A DNA stretch of 64,000 nucleotides from Solirubrobacteraceae bacterium (lineage in GTDB: Bacteria; Actinomycetota; Thermoleophilia; Solirubrobacterales; Solirubrobacteraceae), in the NCBI GenBank assembly GCA_017882375.1, contig JADGPP010000006.1, positions 1-64,000 on the forward strand, in the 5' to 3' direction. A program made the translations under genes and the position numbers. The notes below the pieces were generated by a model, which was not told the DNA's origin, did not search any database, and worked only from the letters and a program-made list of their open reading frames with translations. Of this stretch, positions 1 through 7,903 are shown piece by piece (position 1 is the stretch's first letter; the number at the start of each line of letters is the position of its first letter).

Positions 1-1764
1 CATCAGCGCGGGACTCTCGAAGTCGCCGTCGGCGACCGGGTAGGCCTCGCCGCGGTGGGCGCGCTCGATCAGGTCGGCGCCGCGGATGTTGTGGATGTAC
101 GCGGTCGCGCCCGGGTAGCCGCCGAACAGCCCCGAGGAGGAGAGCACGCGCCCGGTACCGATGTTCTGTAGCTCCCAGAACGGCGTCTTGTTGACCATGA
201 ACAGCGACTCGAAGCTCGACCCCCCACGATGGCGACCCGCTCCTCCGGAGGACGCCTTGACCCGCCGCGAGAGGTACACAAACGGCGAGATCAGCTCCCA
301 CATCTCGACGTCACCCATGTCGCCCTCGGGGTTGAACATCGCGGCGCAGTAGTCGGTCCCGTCGAGGACGTACTTGGCGCCCATGCCCTGCGCTGAGATC
401 TCGAAGTTCATGATCGCGGAGGAGCTGCCGTACTGGTCGATGCCGCCGCCCTGCTGGACATTGCCCGACACCGAGTACGCGGCCAGCACCTCCTCAATGA
501 AGCCCCGGGCCTGCAGCGCGCGGGAGATGGTGCGCGGAAAGCCGGTGAACGAGGGCTGCAGAAAGGCCCAAGCGATCGCGGTCGAGCCCTCGGCATCGCC
601 GAGGTTGGCAATCGTGCCCTCCGGGAAGTTGGTCTCGATCGCGAAGTAGGCGCCGTCGTTGACCTTGTCGTTGCAGATCAGCGTCTGGGTGAACATCACC
701 CAGATCGCGCCCTGCATGCCTGACGGCGTGCAGTTCATCGAATGCCAGCCCCAGGCCGAGCAGCCGTCGTAGTCGAGCTCGTAGGTGCCGTCGCCGCCGA
801 TCCGCACCTCGAACGGGGAGTGCATGATCACGTCGCGCCGGGCGCGCGCCGGAAGCTGCAGCTTGTCGGCGAACTCCGCATCGAACCCGGCGGGGGAGCG
901 GTAGCGCCCCGGGACGGTCATCTCGCGGATGCGCGACTTGAACGAACGCCTTCCCTCCTCGATCACCTCGCGGCTGAAGCTCTTGAACCGATCGACGCCC
1001 TCTTCGCGGAGGATGCGCTCGACCGACGCGCGGACCATGTGGCATCCGGCCAGGCGGGTGCGCTCGTCGAGCAGGTAGTAGACCGACGCGCGGGTGCGCT
1101 TCTTGCAGCGCTCGAGGTGCCATCTGGCGAGCTCGTCGTGCTCGCCGATCTTCATGCAGGGCAGGTCGATGCCGTCCTCGTAGCGCATGGTCGGCCCGAC
1201 GGGAACGCCGCCCGGCGTGCTCGCTCCGATGTCCAGGACGTGCGTGACGCCGCCCGCCCAGGCCACGAGCTCGCCCTCCCAGAAGATCGGCACGAAGGTC
1301 TGGACGTCGGCGTTGTGAACATCGCCGATGGTGGGGTCGTTGTTGGCGAATATGTCTCCCGGCCTGATGCCCGGGTTGTCCTCATAACCGTTACGAACCA
1401 TCCACTTGATCGCATCGGACATGGTGTGGACATGCACGATGATCCCCGTGGAGAGCGCCACCGAGTCCCCCTCGGGCGTGTACAGGGCGAAGCACAGCTC
1501 GCCCAGCTCGCGGACGATCGGCGAGGCCGAGATGTTGAGCGCGGTCTCTCGCGCGGACACGAGTCCGCCACGGATACGCGAGAACAGCTTCTCGTAGCCG
1601 ATCGGGTCCGAGACCATCATCGCGAGCTCATCGAGCCCGCCGTAGTGCCCGGTGTCGGCGAACAGGCGCTCGGACTCGGCGAGCATCTCGTCCAGGCGCC
1701 TGCCATCCCAGCCGATGCTCGATCGGCCCCGCTCGAGCTCGGGGTTGCTCTCAACGGTGGCCAT
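1..1764 (-). CDS. acxB: Acetone carboxylase-type alpha subunit (HyuB/oxoprolinase B family), partial
   Basis: Cytoplasmic subunit of an ATP-dependent ketone carboxylase or hydantoinase-type enzyme. The frame is open for 588 codons from ATG 1764 and runs off the left edge; family members have about 750-780 residues, so the C-terminal quarter is missing. Visible motifs include GELCFALYTPEGDS, FANNDPTIGDVH, GGVTHVLD, QGGGIDQYG, NPEGDMGDVE and SSGGAG, matching my recollection of acetone carboxylase alpha subunits more closely than classical N-methylhydantoinase. The ATG overlaps the end of the upstream beta-subunit gene by 14 bases, so the two are co-transcribed and coupled. A small gamma-subunit gene (about 160 codons) next in the operon, outside the window, would confirm acetone carboxylase. 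Acetophenone carboxylase or another HyuB enzyme remains possible; the substrate is inferred. Confidence 0.82.
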   Translation of the reverse strand, partial: MATVESNPELERGRSSIGWDGRRLDEMLAESERLFADTGHYGGLDELAMMVSDPIGYEKLFSRIRGGLVSARETALNISASPIVRELGELCFALYTPEGDSVALSTGIIVHVHTMSDAIKWMVRNGYEDNPGIRPGDIFANNDPTIGDVHNADVQTFVPIFWEGELVAWAGGVTHVLDIGASTPGGVPVGPTMRYEDGIDLPCMKIGEHDELARWHLERCKKRTRASVYYLLDERTRLAGCHMVRASVERILREEGVDRFKSFSREVIEEGRRSFKSRIREMTVPGRYRSPAGFDAEFADKLQLPARARRDVIMHSPFEVRIGGDGTYELDYDGCSAWGWHSMNCTPSGMQGAIWVMFTQTLICNDKVNDGAYFAIETNFPEGTIANLGDAEGSTAIAWAFLQPSFTGFPRTISRALQARGFIEEVLAAYSVSGNVQQGGGIDQYGSSSAIMNFEISAQGMGAKYVLDGTDYCAAMFNPEGDMGDVEMWELISPFVYLSRRVKASSGGAGRHRGGSSFESLFMVNKTPFWELQNIGTGRVLSSSGLFGGYPGATAYIHNIRGADLIERAHRGEAYPVADGDFESPALM

Positions 1765-3934
1765 TGCTTGAGCCCTCCATGTGGGTGAGGTGGAAGATGT
1801 GATGTCCGTCCAGTCTCGCTTGGCGGCCCGGGGGAATCGCGAAGGTGGTGGCCGAGTGCTCGACGATCGCGGGGCCGTGGATCGAGTTGCCGGCCACCAC
1901 GGACTCGAGTTGGAAGATCTCTGTCTCGACGAAGCGATCGCGGCTGGCGCGGCCCCAGTGGACCGGCCTGCTGGCCTTGACCGGTGGCTTGCCCGGCTCC
2001 TCTGGCAGCTGCGGCAGCGCCGGCTTCTCGACGTCCACGGTCCCGTGGACGATCACGTGGGTGACGAGGTAGCCGAACTCCGGGGAGCGGGCCGAGGACG
2101 CGAACATCTTCGCGTAGGCGTCCTCGAAGGTGTCTATGAGGGCGGCCACGTGGGAGGCGTCCTGCAGTGCGGCGTGGGGAGAGACGAACTCGATGTCGTT
2201 GAGCTGGCCGTAGTACTGCATGCGCACTGCGTGCGTGAAGCGGATGCTCTCGCGGGCGATCCCCGACTTCTCGAACTCCTTGCCCACGCGGTCCTGCAAG
2301 CCGAGCCAGGCACTGGTGATCATCGCGCCGATCCCCGCCCGTTCGGGCTCGCCGAAGCTCGGCAGCAGCGGCATGTCCACCGTCTGGTCGAAGCGATAGT
2401 CGAAGTCGGCGCACGCGCAGCCGAAGGCCGAGAAGCCGGCGGCCCACGCCGGCACCAACACGTCACGGTAGGTGACGCCGTCGGTGTAGCCGGCGACATG
2501 CAGCGGGCCACCGCCGCCGTAGCAGAGCAGCGTGTAGTCGGCGGGCGAGTAGCCCTTGCCGAGGATCCGACCGACCGCCTCGTTCCTGAGCGTCTGCTCG
2601 AACAGCTCGATCACCCCCGCCGCGGCCGCGTCGACCGCCAGGCCGAGCGGCCGCGCGATCTGGCGCTCGATGGCCGCCCGCGCGAGCTCGACGTCCAGGT
2701 CCACTTCGCCGCCGAGGAAGTAGTCGGGGTTCAGGCGGCCGAGCACGAGGTTGAGGTCGGTGACCGATACGGTCTCCGTGCCGCCCTCCGGCCAGCAGAC
2801 CCCGATCCTGGACCCCGCCGACTCGGGCCCGAGCTCGGGCCTGTTCGAGTTCGGGTTCACCCGTACGAAGGATCCAGTTCCGGCGCCGATCGAATCGATT
2901 CGGACGAGCGGGATGTTCAGGACGAATTTCGCGATGTCGGGCGTCTGGGTGATCTCGAAGCGTCCGTCGGTGATCAAGGCGATATCGAACGAGGTGCCGC
3001 CGATGTCGGTGCAGAGGACGTTGCGCAACCCCATCCGCTGCGCAAGCGCCTGTCCGCCCACGACGCCGCCGACGGGACCCGAGACCAGCGTCCGTCCCAG
3101 CTCCTTCGCCTCGATCGAGATCGTGCCCCCGTGCGCAGCCATGACTCGCAGCTCGAACGGGGCGCCGTTTGCCTTGGTCACGTCTCGCACCGCCCTCAGG
3201 GTGGTGCGAGAGGGCTCCGCGGCGTAGGCCTCGATGACCGTCGAGTTCAGGCGTGGCAGATCGCGGCGCATCGGGTACAGCTCGGAGGAGAGGAACACCG
3301 GGACCGCACCGTCGATTCCGCGCTTGGCCTTCTCGCGCTCGATGATCTCGGCCACGCGCTGCTCGTGCTCGGCGTTGCGGTAGGAGAACAGCAGCGAGAC
3401 GACGATGCCCTCCACGCCGTCGTCGAGCAGTTCGTTCGCGGCCTCGCTGGCATCCTGCTCGCGCAGCGGCAGGACCTCGTCCCCGAAGACGTCGATGCGC
3501 CCGCGCACGCCCTTCATCTGCGCGCGCGCGACCAACGGCTCGTTGTGGAAATGGGTCGCCAGGTGAAGGCGGTCGGAGTAGGAATAGCCGAGGTGGGTCT
3601 GAATCCCGCGCTCGAGCCGCAGGTAGTCCTCGTGGCCGGCGTTGACGATGCAGCCGATCCGCAGGCCCTGGCGCTGCAGCAGCCGATTGAGCATCGCGGT
3701 GCCCGAGTAGATGCCCGAGACGATCGCGGGAAAGCCCTCCTCGGGCGTTGAGCCCCACTGGCCCAGCGCGTCCCGCGCCGAGGCCATGAAGCCGATCGAC
3801 TCGTCCTCGGGAGTCGTCTGCGCCTTACCCACGACAAACGAGCCTTGCTCGTCCACGATGAACGTGTCGGTCATCGTGCCGCCGGCATCGATCGCGAGGA
3901 CGCGAGGAACCCGTGGACCGTTCTGAGCCATCAT
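1751..3934 (-). CDS. acxA: Acetone carboxylase-type beta subunit (HyuA/oxoprolinase A family)
   Basis: ATP-binding, actin-fold subunit that is expected to phosphorylate the substrate or bicarbonate before carboxylation by the alpha subunit. The protein has 727 residues, the usual family length. The N-terminal phosphate loop is LAIDAGGTMTDTF (residues 13-25). The second phosphate motif is CTDIGGTSFDIALI in mid-protein, followed by DSIGAGTGSF and later CYGGGGPLHVAGY. RMQYYGQLND and SARSPEFGY in the C-terminal part are typical of acetone carboxylase beta subunits. Start: two tandem ATGs (3934 and 3931) follow GAAGGAGAG; the second has the better spacing. It is the first gene of the operon and overlaps acxB by 14 bases. 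It could also be an N-methylhydantoinase A, but the motif match favours ketone carboxylation. Confidence 0.85.
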   Translation of the reverse strand: MMAQNGPRVPRVLAIDAGGTMTDTFIVDEQGSFVVGKAQTTPEDESIGFMASARDALGQWGSTPEEGFPAIVSGIYSGTAMLNRLLQRQGLRIGCIVNAGHEDYLRLERGIQTHLGYSYSDRLHLATHFHNEPLVARAQMKGVRGRIDVFGDEVLPLREQDASEAANELLDDGVEGIVVSLLFSYRNAEHEQRVAEIIEREKAKRGIDGAVPVFLSSELYPMRRDLPRLNSTVIEAYAAEPSRTTLRAVRDVTKANGAPFELRVMAAHGGTISIEAKELGRTLVSGPVGGVVGGQALAQRMGLRNVLCTDIGGTSFDIALITDGRFEITQTPDIAKFVLNIPLVRIDSIGAGTGSFVRVNPNSNRPELGPESAGSRIGVCWPEGGTETVSVTDLNLVLGRLNPDYFLGGEVDLDVELARAAIERQIARPLGLAVDAAAAGVIELFEQTLRNEAVGRILGKGYSPADYTLLCYGGGGPLHVAGYTDGVTYRDVLVPAWAAGFSAFGCACADFDYRFDQTVDMPLLPSFGEPERAGIGAMITSAWLGLQDRVGKEFEKSGIARESIRFTHAVRMQYYGQLNDIEFVSPHAALQDASHVAALIDTFEDAYAKMFASSARSPEFGYLVTHVIVHGTVDVEKPALPQLPEEPGKPPVKASRPVHWGRASRDRFVETEIFQLESVVAGNSIHGPAIVEHSATTFAIPPGRQARLDGHHIFHLTHMEGSSNGHR

Positions 3935-4145
3935 CTCTCCTTCGTCACGCCGTCCTAGAGAAAACTCGCGTTGCGTGTCTCGCGTCTGGCGAGGCTAGGT
4001 CGACGCGCGGGCGCCCGCCAGCGTCTTTTGCCGCACGCGCAGCGTGAGAACTACCTATGGCGGATCCCCGTAAGTGCGGGCGCTCTGGGGTCAGCCCCGG
4101 GAGCTGCGCTGGCCAGTCCCATCCAGGATCCAGACCGGGCATCCG

Positions 4146-4424
4146 ATGGCCGGCCAGACGGTCGAAGTCCCGGCCAACTTTGGCGGCCCCGACGGCGGGC
4201 TCACCGGCAACGCCCGCCGGATCACGGCAAGGCTGTCATTCCGCGCGCCGACGCGGATGGCCATCCCTGTGGCGACGTTCAGCAACTACTTCCTTGCTGC
4301 CCCCATCTCCACCGCTCTCACATTCCCCTGCTCCGGCAGTGGGAGTGTGGCCTTCAGGCCGGTGCACGGAGGCTCAGGGGCTCGCCCCGCCGTCGTGAAG
4401 ATCTCCTTCGCAAGCGGGGACTAG
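4146..4424 (+). pseudogene. Possible tail of a degraded exported protein
   Basis: An open frame of about 90 codons. Its translation contains FSNYFLAAP and PCSGSGSVAF and ends VKISFASGD before a stop, like the C-terminal strand of a secreted beta-sandwich protein. No signal peptide or convincing ribosome site precedes it, and the frame upstream gives no sensible protein. It sits in a gene-poor stretch together with other fragments. It may be a chance frame; I do not recognise a family. Confidence 0.25.
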
Positions 4425-4522
4425 TCGGGAGGACCGAACAATCCCCGGATGCGAGCGGTCCCTCGGGAAACCTGCGAAAGCCGTCCGAGCAGTCGCACGG
4501 AGCCGCGCGCGAGTCGGTCACG

Positions 4523-4768
4523 TCACCGCTTGACGATCGTGAAGCGAAGCGTCGCCGGCAGCCCGGTCAACAGGAGCGTGCCGGCAGTCACCGTGCGCTT
4601 GCACGCGGGCTTGCGGCGGTTGCTCTTGCCTTGGGCCCTGCAGGTGCCGTTGACCTTGCGCCCGCTGAGCCTCTGCGTGAAGGCCAGGCTGACGCTGCTC
4701 TGCTCGTTGAGCGTGAAGGAGAAGCTCGTACCGATCGTAACCGGCGTCCTCTTCGTGAGCTTGGCGAG
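4523..4768 (-). pseudogene. Fragment of an exported repeat protein, C-terminal domain only
   Basis: The minus-strand frame reads from about LAKLTKRTPV through GTSFSFTLNEQSSVSLAFTQ, then SGRKVNGTC, RKPACKRTV and the terminal LRFTIVKR. This is the domain pattern (FSFTL...V.LAFTQ...C......C.R.V.AG.L) common at the C-terminus of secreted proteins of Thermoleophilia. Only this one domain is left. There is no signal peptide, and the upstream sequence in the same frame is Arg-rich nonsense. I read it as the surviving 3' end of a deleted gene; a small expressed protein is less likely. Confidence 0.5.
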
Positions 4769-5039
4769 TCCGTTGCCCTCGCGCCAGCGCGAATGCGACT
4801 GACGCGCACCGGAGACCCTGGGGCGCATGTGGCGTTCGACCGATCGCGAGCGCCGGCGCCGTCATCAGCGAACGGCTTGCGCGCCGAGCAGCCTTGCCCA
4901 CTTCGACAGTGACCCTTGCTCTGTAGGCAAGTGGCTGCTTGACACTGCTCGCTGACAATCGCGGGGGTCACCCGGGCGCTCTGGATCGCGGCTATGAGGA
5001 GCTGGGCGAGCGGCCGGTCACCCTTCCTGAAGCTGCTCC

Positions 5040-5402
5040 TCAGCAGTCGACGTGCAGCGCAGGGAGCCTGTCCGGGCTGATCCCTTTCTCTATGCACGCC
5101 AGGTATGCGATGCCGCGATGTATTCCGTCAATGACGAGCACTGCAGCATCAAACACGCCTATCCGCATCACAACGTCGGCGTTCCACCTGCCGCTCTCCA
5201 TATCGTCTATGAAACGGTCGACTCGCAGGTCTTCCGCTTCGTCTTCGGCTGCGTGGAGCGCTTCACTGCGTTCCCGATATATCGCTCGCAACTGACCTAG
5301 CGTCTTGTAGCTCGTATCGACATGACCCATAAAGCTGGCGAACAGCGTTGGCGTTTCCGCCAGTTCTTCCGCCGAAAAGGGCCTGAGAGCCATGACGGGC
5401 AT
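5040..5402 (-). CDS. Small hypothetical protein with a ParB-like motif
   Basis: A protein of 120 residues starting MPVMALRPFSAEELAE. The start at 5402 is chosen because CCCGGAGGGACG lies directly before the ATG; the frame continues upstream to 5504 but that part looks non-coding. The sequence is acidic in the middle (AAEDEAEDLRVDRF) and ends with VLVIDGIHRGIAYLACIEKG and LPALHVDC. The pattern 'IDG.HR...A' resembles the ParB/sulfiredoxin fold signature used by small proteins that bind nucleotides or DNA, but the N-terminal part of that fold is not evident. It is the only intact-looking gene between 4 and 6.3 kb, flanked by decayed fragments, so it may belong to an old mobile segment. Function unknown. 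Confidence 0.6.
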   Translation of the reverse strand: MPVMALRPFSAEELAETPTLFASFMGHVDTSYKTLGQLRAIYRERSEALHAAEDEAEDLRVDRFIDDMESGRWNADVVMRIGVFDAAVLVIDGIHRGIAYLACIEKGISPDRLPALHVDC

Positions 5403-5476
5403 CGTCCCTCCGGGAATCGCGTGGCCATATGGCCGGTCGGCCAAAGATGCCGCGCCCCAGCTGTCTCGTCCGTCGG

Positions 5477-5564
5477 GGGCCCGTAGGTCGGTTCCGCTGC
5501 GCAAACGACACGATCGCGCCTCATCGATGCAGATCAGTCACCGGGTCGATCCCGGTTGGCTCCA
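5477..5564 (+). tRNA. tRNA-like relic (possible decayed CAU-anticodon tRNA)
   Basis: The 3' part (5540-5564) forms a perfect five-pair T-stem, ACCGG with CCGGT, around the loop GTCGATC, followed by an acceptor strand TGGCTCC and discriminator A. The strand GGGCCCG at 5477 can pair with that acceptor at six of seven positions if G-U pairs are allowed. A CTCAT loop at 5520-5524 suits a CAU anticodon. The D-stem does not pair, the T-loop lacks T54, and the length (88) is large for this class. If real it is a pseudo-tRNA or a fragment left by integration; chance resemblance is quite possible. Confidence 0.25.
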
Positions 5565-5608
5565 TCGAGCCCGAAGCGCCCCCGCCGGTAGCGGAGGCTC
5601 AGGCACCG

Positions 5609-5825
5609 TCAGTGGCCGGCAATGGCTGGGCCCATCGTCCCGGTGCCCGTCACGTTGAAGCCCGCGTCGACATAGACGATGACCTCAGACCCGTCGGTCT
5701 TCTTGACGTGCGCTTCATACAGCGAGCCCGTGTCGGCGTCCGTCTCGACACGCTCGATCCTGGCGCCGGGGATCTTGGCCTTCGCCGCGGCCTCGACCTT
5801 GCTGGCGGTGTCGCCGTGCCGTTCC
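5609..5825 (-). pseudogene. C-terminal fragment of a PepSY-like domain protein
   Basis: The last 68 codons of this minus-strand frame (GDTASKVEAAAKAKIPGA, then ETDADTGSLYEAHVKK, SEVIVYVDAGF, VTG) match the pattern of PepSY-type exported proteins: an amphipathic helix followed by strands with 'YEA.V...DG....V.VD..F.V'. The preceding sequence in the frame is Arg- and Gly-rich and has no signal peptide. About one third of a typical protein of this class is left. It is convergent with, and abuts, another fragment on the plus strand, so both genes appear to have been cut at about 5825. Confidence 0.5.
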
Positions 5826-6235
5826 CCCCGCGTTCGCTGCGCTTTACCAACCGAGCGACCTACATCGCCAAGCTCGGATCTGCACGAAGCGCCTCCCTGA
5901 AGTTCGCACGGCGCATGCACACGACTTCGATCACTGCCGCCGGGCGTACGATCAGCTTCAACGGCATCGTCAAGCGCCCTCTGGCACGACGGGCTGAACC
6001 GGTCACGATTCGCGCCTCCGCCTCCTGCTCGGCAATCGGCGCGGGCGCCGTCGTGGCTACCGCGCACCTGACCAGTAGCGGCACCTTCAGCACGACGCTT
6101 CAGCTGCCTGCGTCCCTGCAGAGCGCGCCGGCAGTCTACCTGCAAGCGCAGACCAGAGTGCGTCAAAATCGCCTCAGCAACAAGACCTACCCACCACGTT
6201 CACGCTGATCCGCGGCGTAAAGCTCAGCCCATAGC
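5820..6235 (+). pseudogene. Frameshifted remnant of an exported beta-sandwich protein
   Basis: The plus-strand frame gives TTSITAAGRTISFNGIVKR, then EPVTIRASASC, GTFSTTLQLP, and RQNRLSNKTYP, a pattern of secreted repeat domains in this group. At about 6190 the frame runs into an early stop, but moving by one base restores TTFTLIRGVKLSP and a stop at 6235. The original gene therefore probably ended there and carries a frameshift. No start or signal peptide remains at the 5' end, where it meets the PepSY fragment head-on. Confidence 0.5.
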
Positions 6236-6269
6236 CGGGCTCGGCGCCAGTCCTTCTTTGCACGGGACC

Positions 6270-6400
6270 GAGGCGTTCGCTAAGCTGCGCCACGCCTAAT
6301 CCTGGGTCGTTGCCCGGGAGCGGGGGAACCAAGTTGTTGGGGCGAGTTCCGCGGTAATCCGCGGGAGGCGCAAGTCGCTAGCCCGTCAGCTAACCCCGCC
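6270..6400 (+). promoter_or_regulatory. Cyclic di-AMP riboswitch (ydaO/yuaA type)
   Basis: Conserved blocks of the ydaO class occur in order and spacing: GTTCGCTAAGC (6275-6285), GGGAGCGGGGGAACCAA (6316-6332), TTGGGGCGA (6337-6345), a perfect CCGCGG-TAAT-CCGCGG hairpin (6349-6364), and AGCCCGTCAGCTAACCCCG (6380-6398). The next gene starts at 6420, 20 bases further on. In actinobacteria this class commonly precedes genes for cell-wall hydrolases and resuscitation-promoting factors and switches expression off when c-di-AMP is bound. The match is from memory of the consensus; a covariance-model scan would settle it. Confidence 0.9.
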
Positions 6401-6419
6401 GGCCGACGAAGAGAGGCAA

Positions 6420-7181
6420 ATGCGCAAGCATCGACGCTCAGCGGCGTACACGGTCACGCTCATGCTGCTCGTACTCCTCGGCCTGCTCGGCACGGCTCAG
6501 GGCACGTTTGGGGACGCCACGGGAGGCGTAGCGCCCACGCCGACGACTGCGCCAGTCCCCGTGCCAACCGCGCCGTCGCCGGGAGGCACGACGCCATCTG
6601 GCGGCGCCCCGGTCGCGGCGCCCGCGCCGGTCTTCAGCGCTAGTCCGTACCCGATCAGCCCGCGCGGCTGGGTCTTCCCCCTCTACCCCCTCGGGCGCAT
6701 TGCCGCGACGAGCTGGTGGTCTCTCGACCAGGGCGTCGACGTCGGCGGCAACGCCGACCAGTGCGGCTCGCGGCTGATCGAGCTCGCGGTCGCGAGCGGC
6801 ACGATCGTGCGCGAGGGACTCTCCGGCTTCGGTAGCTCGGCGCCCGTGCTGCTTGCCGACAGCGGTCCCGACGCGGGCCGCTACATCTACTACGGCCATG
6901 CCTCTCCGGCCCTGGTTGCCCTCGGCACGCACGTCAGCGCAGGCCAGCCGATCGCCGAGGTCGGATGCGGAGCCGTCGGCATCTCCTCCGCGCCCCATCT
7001 GGAGATCGGAATACTGCCGGCCGGGGCGACCGACGCACAGGATCTTCCCGGCGTCGGCGAGACCTCGCACGAGTCCCTGGCCAACCTGAAGTCCGCCTAT
7101 GCCACCGCTGTCTCGGTCGCCAGAGCCAAGACCGCGGCTGCCAAGGCAAAGAAACGGGCGCGCAAGGCCGCCAAGCACTGA
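6420..7181 (+). CDS. Exported M23 (LytM-like) domain protein with altered zinc ligands
   Basis: A secreted protein of 253 residues. It has a signal peptide (MRKHRRSAAYTVTLMLLVLLGLLG), a Pro/Thr/Ala-rich linker (residues about 38-75), an M23 beta-lytic-type domain (about 80-215) and a Lys/Ala-rich tail. Peptidase landmarks are recognisable (QGVDVGG, YYGHAS, APHLEIGI). However, the canonical first ligand of HxGxD is not His here (LDQGVD), and the second His of the HxH motif is Glu (HLE). It is therefore probably non-catalytic, a regulator or wall-binding scaffold, as known for EnvC- and NlpD-type proteins. The start has GAGAGG five bases upstream. Expression is probably controlled by the c-di-AMP riboswitch directly before it, which links it to cell-wall remodelling. 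Confidence 0.85.
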   Translation: MRKHRRSAAYTVTLMLLVLLGLLGTAQGTFGDATGGVAPTPTTAPVPVPTAPSPGGTTPSGGAPVAAPAPVFSASPYPISPRGWVFPLYPLGRIAATSWWSLDQGVDVGGNADQCGSRLIELAVASGTIVREGLSGFGSSAPVLLADSGPDAGRYIYYGHASPALVALGTHVSAGQPIAEVGCGAVGISSAPHLEIGILPAGATDAQDLPGVGETSHESLANLKSAYATAVSVARAKTAAAKAKKRARKAAKH

Positions 7182-7274
7182 CGCAGCCGGGTCCTCGGTT
7201 TACAAGGTCGTAGTCTTCGCGGACTACAACTCCCGTCTGACTGTGGTGGAGGCCGAGGCGTACTGAGCCGCGCA

Positions 7275-7305
7275 GGTCCAGTAGCACCAGCTGGACTACT
7301 GGACC
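7275..7305. terminator. Hairpin between convergent genes
   Basis: A perfect 10-bp inverted repeat, GGTCCAGTAG and CTACTGGACC, with an 11-base loop, lies between the M23 gene (ends 7181) and the convergent gene ending at 7329. No T-run follows on either strand. It is best read as a bidirectional transcription stop or 3'-end stabiliser. Confidence 0.5.
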
Positions 7306-7328
7306 GCGCGGCCCACGCTCGCTGCCAG

Positions 7329-7661
7329 CTACTTGGCCTTGCTCGCTCGCGCGCGGCGGGGCCTCGCCTTGGACGCCGAGCCGAGGTCCTTCTGAAGATG
7401 CTCGAGGTCGCGTCGGACGCTCTTGCCCATCTTCGCGACGTCGCGGCGCGCCACGCGCAGAAGCCTGACCACATCCTTGCTCAGGTCCGTTGCGCCGGTT
7501 CCCAGGCTGGCACCGATTGCGGTCAGATCCTTCTGCGCGTCTTCCAACGACTTTCCCACGCGACCGATCGTACGGTCGTTCTGCTCCAAGCGGGCACGCG
7601 TCGGTTTGGCGGCTCGCGGCCGAGCGGTGGACTTGGCGGGTTTCTTCTTGATGGCAGGCAT
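7329..7661 (-). CDS. Small basic Lys/Arg/Ala-rich protein
   Basis: A protein of 110 residues starting MPAIKKKPAKSTARPRAAKP and ending in an Arg/Lys/Ala-rich tail (KARPRRARASKAK). Between the basic ends is a charged helical stretch (about residues 25-95: LEQNDRTIGRVGKSLEDAQK, SKDVVRLLRVARRDVAKMGK) that probably forms an amphipathic helix or coiled coil. The ATG at 7661 follows AAGGAG at good spacing; the longer upstream frame is not convincing. Basic tails around a helical core suggest binding to DNA, polyphosphate or a storage granule (histone-like or phasin-like), but I recognise no family and the function is unknown. Confidence 0.6.
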   Translation of the reverse strand: MPAIKKKPAKSTARPRAAKPTRARLEQNDRTIGRVGKSLEDAQKDLTAIGASLGTGATDLSKDVVRLLRVARRDVAKMGKSVRRDLEHLQKDLGSASKARPRRARASKAK

Positions 7662-7903
7662 GAGTGCTCCTTGGGTTGTCGCTTCGCGGCCGAAAACAGC
7701 GTGACCTGGCGACCCTACGTACGCGTGCGAGCCGCCGCCATCGTCCTTTGCCACACGCGCGGCGCGGTGAACTACCCGCCGCGAATCCGCTCGCCCGACA
7801 CGCGGCGCGGAGCTCTGCGACGCGTCCACAACCGTGCTCGAGACATTCAGGCGATCGCTCGTCATACCGATACGCTCCCGTGCGGAGTAGAGAAGCCGAG
7901 GTC

